DNA of 64,000 nucleotides from positions 1-64,000 of the forward strand of contig NZ_QXTH01000008.1 in assembly GCF_003946865.1 (NCBI RefSeq), in the 5' to 3' direction. This document shows positions 1-7,000 of this stretch, one piece after another. Source of the DNA: Antribacter gilvus. GTDB lineage: Bacteria; Actinomycetota; Actinomycetes; Actinomycetales; Cellulomonadaceae. A model generated the notes under the pieces. The model ran no database searches and was not told where the DNA came from. It saw only the letters and a list, made by a program, of their open reading frames with translations. The position numbers and the translations under genes were made by a program. Position 1 is the first letter of the stretch; every line of letters starts with the position of its first letter.

Positions 1-246
1 CTGTTGAGTTCTCAAACAACCGACGCACACCGCCGCAGACCAGACCCTATTCATGTCCGGCCCCCGTCCGGGGCAACCTCTTAAACCTACCAGACTCGTT
101 TCCCCGGCGCAAACCCGCAGTTCCGGAGAACCAGCGAGTTCCGCGACCTGGGCTGAGCCCGGTCCCCATCCGCAGAGGAGAGACGGACGCCCCAGGCGTC
201 TATCTCAGAGATGGGAACCAGCCCCGGCGCGGCCACCCGATCTCTC

Positions 247-277
247 GGTTGTCCGTCCGCCCGTCGGGCTGACAACC
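247..277. repeat. Inverted repeat at the rrn transcription start
   Basis: Arms GGTTGTC (247-253) and GACAACC (271-277) flank an inner GCCC/GGGC stem. The repeat begins right where transcription from the promoter at 281-310 should start. It could be a 5' hairpin of the pre-rRNA or a protein-binding site. Confidence 0.4.
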
Positions 278-280
278 AGA

Positions 281-310
281 ACATTACACAGGTCTGCGGG
301 CAGGTGCCAA
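281..310 (-). promoter_or_regulatory. Probable rrn promoter, TTGGCA-18 bp-TAATGT
   Basis: On the minus strand a -35 box TTGGCA (305-310) is separated by 18 bp from a -10 box TAATGT (281-286), which fits the actinobacterial TAnnnT pattern. It would transcribe leftward into the rRNA leader at the window edge. Several promoters per rrn operon are usual, so others may exist between here and base 40. Confidence 0.5.
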
Positions 311-370
311 CTCGGACCGAGTGACCCCGCCCACAACGTCTGGCCGGACAGAACCGCTGGTCAGGGAGGC

Positions 371-1636
371 TCAGCGCGCCGCGGCCTCGTCGAGCGCCTC
401 CTGCACGGCGGACCAGAACGCCACCCGCACGCGATGCGTCGCAGCGCGCGTGGAGTCGGCGACGCTCTCGTCGTACCAGCCCGGCAGGTAGGGGCGCGCG
501 GACACCCCGTGGTCAGCCCGCTCGTCGCGAACGACGCGCAGGTCCACGTCCGCACCCGAGTCCTCGACATGACGGACGATCGCGTCCAGGTACCCGCACG
601 AGGACCAGACGGTGTCCCGTGCCCCGCAGGCGAGCACCACGGGTCCTTCGATGTGCTCCAGGGCCACGACCGACCCTGGCGGTGGCGGGGTCACCGCGTC
701 CTGGGCACGGGTGATCGCCCACCCGCACGTGAAGGGCAGCGGCTCGCCGTCGAGCGACCACGCGGACCGCGTGTAGTCGTCCGGTGAGCAGACGAGGCGC
801 CCGGCGCCCACCGGCGCGAACGCCCCGTGCACGAGGCCCGGCCGGTTCGCCGCCAGCCACAACGCCATCTCGCCGCCACGGGAGACGCCGTAGGTGAAGA
901 CTCGCCCGGTGTCGACCTCGGGCTGGCCGTGCAGCCAGTCCAGCGCGGTCAGGAAGGTCTCGACGGGAGCCTCCGTGAGCTCGCCGGGCAGTCCCGGCGC
1001 ATCGAAGTAGGCGATGGCGAGGGCCGGGTAACCGAGGGCGGCGATCGTGCGGGCGGCGTCCGCCCCACCGGAGAGGCCGCCCTCGGAGCCGCCGAACGCC
1101 AGCACCGCGGGACGCCGCTCGCCCGCCGCGAGGTCGCCGGGCACCGCGTACACCGCGGTCAGCCCCTCGTGGACGACCCGCGTGACGACGAGGTCGTCCG
1201 CGTGGTACGGCGGCCGCTCGACGGCGACCGCAGCGAGCTCGTCGCCGTCGCTCAGCACCCGCAGGTCCACGGTGTGCGCGGCGACGAACGCGTCGTCGGG
1301 CACGTCGCCGTCGCCGGCCGGCCTCATGGACCAGAACGGTGCCATCGCGTCCGGCTCGGACCACGTGCCGTCCAGGGGCTCGGCCTCGGCGAGGTCGAGG
1401 ACGCCGTCGCCGGGCACCGTGAACGTGGCCCAGGAGGTGTACTCCCACTGGTCCGCCGTCGCCTCGACGCGCACCTCCTCGCCGGCGGGGAGGCCCGACA
1501 CCTCGATCGCGAGCGGTTCGAACGGCCCGTCCACCTCGGTCACGTCGATGCGCGGCTCGACGGCGCCGCAGCCTCCGAGACCCGCGCACAGGGCGACAGC
1601 GAGGACCAGGGCGAGCGACGGGCGTCGGGCAGGCAT
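371..1636 (-). CDS. Secreted acyl-CoA thioesterase/BAAT-like alpha/beta-hydrolase lipoprotein
   Basis: The product has 421 residues. It starts with a lipoprotein signal peptide ending in the lipobox LGGC (Cys23). An N-terminal beta domain (about 30-140) resembles the N-terminal domain of acyl-CoA thioesterase/bile-acid-CoA N-acyltransferase proteins. The C-terminal hydrolase domain has the nucleophile elbow GVSRG (Ser252), an ARD segment that may supply the acid, and a late DHG that may supply the histidine. The bacterial substrate is unknown, and lipid anchoring suggests it acts outside the membrane on an ester or amide. It is divergent from the neighbouring acetyltransferase gene, with only 63 bp between the starts. 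It is the last gene before the rRNA region. The fold assignment is good; the exact reaction is not known. Confidence 0.75.
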   Translation of the reverse strand: MPARRPSLALVLAVALCAGLGGCGAVEPRIDVTEVDGPFEPLAIEVSGLPAGEEVRVEATADQWEYTSWATFTVPGDGVLDLAEAEPLDGTWSEPDAMAPFWSMRPAGDGDVPDDAFVAAHTVDLRVLSDGDELAAVAVERPPYHADDLVVTRVVHEGLTAVYAVPGDLAAGERRPAVLAFGGSEGGLSGGADAARTIAALGYPALAIAYFDAPGLPGELTEAPVETFLTALDWLHGQPEVDTGRVFTYGVSRGGEMALWLAANRPGLVHGAFAPVGAGRLVCSPDDYTRSAWSLDGEPLPFTCGWAITRAQDAVTPPPPGSVVALEHIEGPVVLACGARDTVWSSCGYLDAIVRHVEDSGADVDLRVVRDERADHGVSARPYLPGWYDESVADSTRAATHRVRVAFWSAVQEALDEAAAR

Positions 1637-1687
1637 GGTGCGATCGTGGCACAAACCGGGCAAGCGGTCCCGTCTCCACGCGGGCAG

Positions 1688-1693
1688 TATCTT
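1688..1693 (+). promoter_or_regulatory. -10 box TATCTT for a leaderless GNAT mRNA
   Basis: A TAnnnT hexamer ends 6 bases before the ATG of the acetyltransferase gene and no ribosome binding site is present. This is the standard arrangement for leaderless transcripts in Actinobacteria. Confidence 0.5.
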
Positions 1694-1699
1694 CGACGC

Positions 1700-2254
1700 A
1701 TGCTCGTGCGCCCCGCCACCGCCGACGACGCGGCCGACGTCGCCTGGCTCGCCGCCCTCACCTTCCCGCTCGCGTGCCCGCCGGAGACGCTGCGGGAGGA
1801 CATGGCCGCGCACGTCGCGCACAAGCTCACCCCCGCGCACTTCCGCGCCTGGGCGAGCGACCGGAACCACGCGCTCCTCGTCGCGGAGCGGGCCGACGAC
1901 GGAGCCTCCTTCCGCGGGTACGTGCTGCTCTCCCTGGGGTCGCCCGACGGCGAGGCGGAGGCCGCCACGGTGCGCTCGGCGACCGGGGAGGGCGCACCCT
2001 ACGTCGAGCTCTCGAAGATCTACGTGCACCCCGACGACCTGGGGTCCGGCGTCGCGTCGGCGCTGATGACGGCCGCCGTCGCCGAGGCGGGCGCGCTCGG
2101 GCCCGGTCGGCCGCTGTGGCTGGGCACCAACGGCCTCAACCAGCGTGCCCAGGCGTTCTACCGCAAGCACGGCTTCGAGGTGGTGGGCAGGCGCACCTAC
2201 CTGGTCGGCGGCGTGGAGCACGACGATGTCGTCATGCTCCACGCCTCCTCCTGA
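1700..2254 (+). CDS. GNAT-family N-acetyltransferase
   Basis: This 184-residue protein has the GNAT fold: the N-terminal strand MLVRPATADDAADVAWL, a central strand before the acetyl-CoA loop (LSKIYVHPDDLGSGVASAL, the family Q/R-x-x-G-x-G/A motif as LGSGVA), and the C-terminal NQRAQAFYRKHGFEVVG segment. It transfers an acetyl group from acetyl-CoA to an amine, but the acceptor cannot be told. The ATG was chosen because it opens the GNAT fold and follows a TATCTT -10 box by six bases. It is convergent with the isomerase gene downstream. Confidence 0.88.
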   Translation: MLVRPATADDAADVAWLAALTFPLACPPETLREDMAAHVAHKLTPAHFRAWASDRNHALLVAERADDGASFRGYVLLSLGSPDGEAEAATVRSATGEGAPYVELSKIYVHPDDLGSGVASALMTAAVAEAGALGPGRPLWLGTNGLNQRAQAFYRKHGFEVVGRRTYLVGGVEHDDVVMLHASS

Positions 2255-2295
2255 GACAGGGGCCCCAGCCCCCGGTCTCTCCCCTGCCCGGAAGG

Positions 2296-3300
2296 TCAGG
2301 GACGGGTCGAGAAGGCGGCGTCGAACGCCGCCTCCGGTGCGTCGAATGCGTTGCGGCGCACGAACTCGAGCGCCTCCGGCGCCCCGAGGAGGCGGTCCAT
2401 CCCGGCGTCCTCCCACTCGACCGAGATCGGCCCGTCGTAGCCGATGGTGTTGAGCATCCGGAACGCGTCCTGCCACGGCACGTCGCCGTGGCCCGTGGAC
2501 ACGAAGTCCCAGCCGCGCCGCGGGTCGGCCCAGGGCAGGTGGGACGAGAGGCGGCCGTTGCGGCCGTTGGTCATCCGCTTCTTCGTGTCCTTGCAGTCCA
2601 CGTGGTAGATCCGCTCGCGGAAGTCCCAGAGGAAGCTCACCGGGTCGAGGTCCTGCCACACCATGTGGCTGGGGTCCCAGTTGAGGCCGAAGGCCTCCCG
2701 ATGGCCGATGGCCTCCAGCGTGCGGACCGTCGTCCAGTAGTCGTAGGCGATCTCGCTCGGGTGCACCTCGTGGGCGAACCGGACACCCTCCTCGTCGAAG
2801 ACGTCGAGGATCGGGTTCCAGCGGTCCGCGAAGTCCTGGTAGCCGGCCTCGATCATGGCCTCCGAGGCGGGCGGGAACATCGCCACGTACTTCCAGATGG
2901 ACGACCCGGTGAAGCCCACCACCGTGCTCACGCCCAGCCGGGCGGCGAGGCGGGCGGTGTGCTTCATCTCCTCGGCGGCACGGCGGCGGACGCCCTCGGG
3001 ATCGCCGTCGCCCCAGACCACGTCGGACAGCATGTCGCGGTGGCGCTGGTCGATGGGGTCGTCGCAGACGGCCTGGCCCTTGAGGTGGTTCGAGATCGCC
3101 CACACCTTCAGGCCGTACCGGTCCAGCAGGTCGAGGCGGCCCTGGACGTACTCCTCGTCGTCCCAGCGCCACGGGTCCAGGTGGTCGCCCCAGCAGGCGA
3201 GCTCGAGGCCCTCGTAGCCCCAGCCGGACGCGAGGCGGGCCACCTCCTCCAGCGGCAGGTCGGCCCACTGGCCGGTGAACAGGGTGATCGGTCGTGTCAT
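2296..3300 (-). CDS. Sugar phosphate isomerase/epimerase-like TIM-barrel protein
   Basis: The 334-residue protein belongs to the xylose-isomerase-like TIM-barrel family (AP endonuclease 2 superfamily). Likely metal ligands are in HEVHPS, the WDPSH segment, HVDCKD and SVEWED. Such proteins commonly act as sugar or keto-sugar epimerases or isomerases in clusters with Gfo/Idh oxidoreductases, as here. Its ATG overlaps the stop codon of the upstream small protein gene (ATGA), so the two are probably translationally coupled. The family is clear; the substrate is inferred only from the sugar-uptake and sugar-oxidation genes upstream. Confidence 0.87.
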   Translation of the reverse strand: MTRPITLFTGQWADLPLEEVARLASGWGYEGLELACWGDHLDPWRWDDEEYVQGRLDLLDRYGLKVWAISNHLKGQAVCDDPIDQRHRDMLSDVVWGDGDPEGVRRRAAEEMKHTARLAARLGVSTVVGFTGSSIWKYVAMFPPASEAMIEAGYQDFADRWNPILDVFDEEGVRFAHEVHPSEIAYDYWTTVRTLEAIGHREAFGLNWDPSHMVWQDLDPVSFLWDFRERIYHVDCKDTKKRMTNGRNGRLSSHLPWADPRRGWDFVSTGHGDVPWQDAFRMLNTIGYDGPISVEWEDAGMDRLLGAPEALEFVRRNAFDAPEAAFDAAFSTRP

Positions 3301-3878
3301 CGTGCGTTCCTCTCTCGTACTCGTGCTCTGCGCAGCACCACGACGGCGGCGAGCGCCGCCAGGAGGGCTGCGCCGCCCACCAGGTAGGGGACGGTGGCCA
3401 GGGCTCGGCCCTCGGCCGGTGCCGATGCTGCGGCCGCGGCCGCCCCGGCGTCGGACCCGGGGTCGGGCGCCGGGTCCGGCTCGGGCGCGGGCGGCGGGGG
3501 GACGACGTCGACCTGGGTCGACGCCTCTGCTTGCACGGCTCCCGACACCGTCGCGGTCAGCGTCCAGTGGCCCGCGGCGAGGATCCCGCCGTCGGACCGG
3601 TACCACCCCACCCCCTCGGAGGCCGAGGCCAGGACGACCGGGCCCACCACGGAGCCGTCGTCGGCCGTCGCGGTCACCGAGACCTGGACGGACTCCTCGA
3701 CGGGGTGGCCGTCGGCCACCCAGGTGAGGGATGCGGAGACGCCGCCGGCGCCGTCGGTCCCGAGCGCGACCGCGACCGCCCCGCCGTGGGCCGCGGCCGG
3801 GACCGGCACGAGGGCCGTCACGGCGAGCGTGAGGGCCGCCGCGACCAGGGCCGCGCGCCGCCTGATGCCTCGCCACAT
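3297..3878 (-). CDS. Small secreted, C-terminally membrane-anchored protein of unknown function
   Basis: The 193-residue product has a Sec signal peptide (residues 1-30, cleavage near PAAAHGG), a beta-rich domain of about 95 residues, a Pro/Asp/Ala-rich linker, one transmembrane helix near 160-180 and a short Arg-rich cytoplasmic tail. A histidine next to the mature N-terminus and the overall layout resemble CopC/YtkA-type extracytoplasmic proteins, but no metal-site pattern is certain. It overlaps the isomerase gene by ATGA. A strong hairpin separates it from the large ThuA-dehydrogenase gene, so it may form its own unit with the isomerase. Confidence 0.7.
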   Translation of the reverse strand: MWRGIRRRAALVAAALTLAVTALVPVPAAAHGGAVAVALGTDGAGGVSASLTWVADGHPVEESVQVSVTATADDGSVVGPVVLASASEGVGWYRSDGGILAAGHWTLTATVSGAVQAEASTQVDVVPPPPAPEPDPAPDPGSDAGAAAAAASAPAEGRALATVPYLVGGAALLAALAAVVVLRRARVRERNAR

Positions 3879-3902
3879 GCTGTTCCTCCTGACGCTGATG
3901 GT

Positions 3903-3942
3903 CCCTCGGCGCAGGACCGGAGCGCGGCTCCTGCGCCGAGGG
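3903..3942 (-). terminator. 14-bp-stem hairpin
   Basis: Perfect arms CCCTCGGCGCAGGA (3903-3916) and TCCTGCGCCGAGGG (3929-3942) enclose a 12-base loop. It lies between the large secreted-enzyme gene and the small anchored-protein gene, both read on the minus strand. There is no U-tract, as is common for actinobacterial terminators. It could also be an RNA-processing hairpin. Confidence 0.55.
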
Positions 3943-4047
3943 GTGCCGGCTGGGCCGGCGGTGTCACGAGCGGGACGCCACGCCCGGTCGGACCGGGGCC
4001 GCGGTCACGTCCGGGTGCCCCTCGGCGCCCCGCTCGCGACGTTCTGA

Positions 4048-4067
4048 CGGCGCCTCGGTGGGCGCCG
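4048..4067 (-). terminator. Short hairpin just after the large enzyme gene
   Basis: CGGCGCC (4048-4054) and GGCGCCG (4061-4067) form a 7-bp stem with a 6-base loop, starting 7 bases past the stop codon of the ThuA-dehydrogenase gene. With the larger hairpin further on it could form a tandem terminator. Confidence 0.4.
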
Positions 4068-4074
4068 CGGTCTG

Positions 4075-7000
4075 TCAGCCGCAGGCCACCTCCCCGACGG
4101 TGACCAGGAGGGTCGCCTTGCCGGACGGGCTCGCGACCCAGCCCGGGTCGAGGTCGAGCGTGACCTTCTTGTCCGGCGTGGCGGTCACGAGGTACTGGCC
4201 GGGGGCGAGGTCGCCGAGGTTCTTCGGCTTGCCCGCGGTGGCGCCGTCGACCCAGGTGTGGACCGCGTACCCCTTGACACCCGGGACGCCGAGGGGGGTG
4301 AGGACCCCGCCCGCGTCACAGGTTGCCGGCGTGACGTCGACGGCCGGCGACCGGTCGCAGCCGTACCGCCCGATGGTGACGACGAGCTGCGCCTTGCCCG
4401 ACGGGCTGGCGCGCCAGCCCTCGGTCAGCTCGAGGACGTGGCCCTCGGCCGGGGTGGCGATGACGCTGTACTGGCCCGGCACCAGGCTGGCGAGGTCCGC
4501 TGGCTTGCCTGCCAGCGCGCCGTCGACCCAGTTGTGCACCACGTACGAGGCGACGCCGTCGACCGGGACCAGGGTGATCGACCCGCCGGCGCGGACGTTC
4601 GCGCCCGTGCCGTCCACCGTGCAGGAGGCCTGCACGACGTCCACGACGGGCGTGGCGGCCACGGGCGCCGGGGTGGCGATCGTGAACCGGAGGGTCTCCC
4701 CGGCCGCGGTCTCGCCGCCCGCCGACGCGCGGACCTCGACGGCGTGCGCGCCCGGGGCGGTGACCACGACCGGGGCCGTGTACTCCGCCCAGCCCGCACC
4801 GTCGACGTTCACCTCGCGGTAGACCTGCGTGCCCGCGGGCCCGCCGGTCGTGTCCACGGTGACGGTGACCGGCCCGAGCCACGACCCGTCGGGGCCGTCC
4901 GGCTCCGCCGGCGCGAGCGTCCCGGTGACGGCCAGCGGCTCCGTGTCGGCGACCACCCGGAAGTGGTCGAACGACGCCGTCGCCGCCGCGGTCTGCGAGG
5001 CGCCGAGGGCGTACAGGCCCACGCCCGCTCCCCCGACCGCCGCGTTGGTCACCGCGCCCGGGATCTCGGACCAGGTCTGGCCGTCCGCGCTGTACGACGC
5101 CGTGAACGTGGTACCCGTCCGGGACAGCCGCAGCCACCACTCGCCGGACAGGAGCTCCCCCGCGTTCGGCTGGGGGTCCTGCACGACGCCGCCGACCTCG
5201 CTGCGAAGCTCGATCCGCCGGGCCACCGCCTGTCCCGCCTGGTTGTCGGTGACGACGTCGAGCTTCACGTAGTTGTCGTCGTCGCCGTACACGATGAGGC
5301 CCGCCTGGTGGTACTGCCGGTCGAAGGTGGAGCCGTCGACCCGGGTCTGCACCGTCCAGTCAGCCTCGGGCTGGTCCTGCAGGACGATGTTCGGCACGCC
5401 CGTGTTGCCCGGCCCGTAGATGTCGGTCGGGGTCGTGTCGATCTGCAGGGCACCGCCGGCCACCCGCAGGCCCGCGGGGTCCGGCCGGACCACCGACCAG
5501 CGGCAGCCGTCCAGGTCCGTGCCGTCGAACTCGTCGTCCGGCCCGGGGGCCGCCGCCGTGTCGTCGGGCGTGAGGTGGAACCAGTCGAAGTGCGCGTCCA
5601 CCACGGGGGCGGCCGAGCCGCTGCCCGCGAGCGCCACCAGGCCGATCCGCGGGTCGGTCAGGCCCGTGAGCGACTTTGTCTGCGGCATGTCGGTGAACGT
5701 GAGGCCGTCCGCGGAGTACGACGCCCGCAGGGACGACCCGTCGGTGCTGGTGAACCGGACGTAGACCGTGGACGGGAAGGCCGCGCCGAGCGCCGCCGTG
5801 TTGGACTCGGCGACCTCGTGGGGTGTGCCGCCCTCCTCGCGGATGAACTGGAAGATCCGCGTGGCGGGGCCCGCCGGGGCCGAACGGCCCTGGAGCACCA
5901 TCTTGGCGTAGTCGTCGGGCCCGCCGTAGATCACGAGGCCCGCCTGCTGGTACTGCGCGTTCGCCGGGACGGTGAGGCGTGCGGTGGCGGTGAAGGGCCC
6001 GTCGGGCAGGTCCTGCAGGACGACGTTCGGCACGGTGGTGTTGTTGGTGCCGTAGAAGTCCGACGGCGTGGCCGGGATCACCAGCGCGCCGTCGGTGACC
6101 CGCAGGTTCTGGTCCCGGTCGAGGATGTCCCACCGGGCAGGGTCGAGGTCCGTGCCGGTGAAGTCGTCGGACCGCCCGGAGAAGCAGAGCTCCGGGCTCC
6201 CGCCGCCCGCACGGACGGTGACGGTCTCGTAGCGGACGGAGTACGCACCGCGCGCGTCGGTGGCCCGGACCTGGAGCCGGTAGGTCCCCGGCTCGGTGTA
6301 GGTGGTGGTGAACGTGCCGGAGCCGTCCTCGAAGCCGGCCCCGAGGCCCGCGTCCCACGCGAGGGTGATCGCGTCGCCCTCGGCGTCGGTGGCCGCGGCC
6401 GACGCCGACACCACGACCGGTGCCGTGCCGGACAGCGGGTCGACGTCGAACGTGGTGATCTCCGGCCGGACGTTCTCGGTGACCCCGCGCCCCACGAACT
6501 CGAGCCAGTTCACGTTCGACTGCCCGGAGGTCTGGACGAAGTACAGGGTGCCGGTGCCGGAGGGCACGTCGTGCAGGGTGGCGGTGAGGTCGGTGTAGAC
6601 CTGCCAGCCGCCCGTCGCGGGGACGGTGACGCTGCCGATCTCCGGCCCGTCGGGCGCGTCCCACCGCAGCGACACCTGTCCGCCGGGTGACGAGGCCGCC
6701 CGGAGGGAGATCGCGTCGACGCCGGCGAGCGAGACCGGCGAGAAGGCCCACCAGTCGCCGGGCTCGATGAACCCGATGTTCTGCCCTCCGCCTGCGGTGT
6801 CACCGGTGGTCTCCGTCTGGACGCCCGGGTCGCCGCCGCTGGTCGATCCCGCGAGACGCCCGGTGGAGGTGTAGAACTCCGCCTGGAGCAGCTTGGGCTG
6901 CAGGATCTGCAGGTCGTTGCCGGTGAGCGGCACGCCCGCCGCGCCGCCGTCGTCGGCGTACGAGCCCTCGACCACCCAGAAGATGTTCGACTCGATGCCG

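Larger units (their letters stand above)
1..370 (-). promoter_or_regulatory. Upstream region and leader of an rRNA operon (16S gene lies left of the window)
   Basis: Read on the minus strand, the first 20 bases end in GTTTGAGAACTCAACAG. This closely matches the GTTTGAGAACTCAA element of actinobacterial rrn leaders, for example in mycobacteria, which lies shortly upstream of the 16S rRNA gene. No convincing gene fits in these 370 bases. They contain a good promoter (281-310), an inverted repeat at its start site, and a weaker second -10-like TAGGGT (complement of 44-49). The rRNA gene itself is not visible, so the assignment rests on the leader motif and promoter layout. Confidence 0.65.

Noticed and set aside
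53-787. A 244-codon plus-strand open frame at the left edge
   Set aside because: It spans the rRNA leader and the antisense of the hydrolase gene. Its translation is random-looking.
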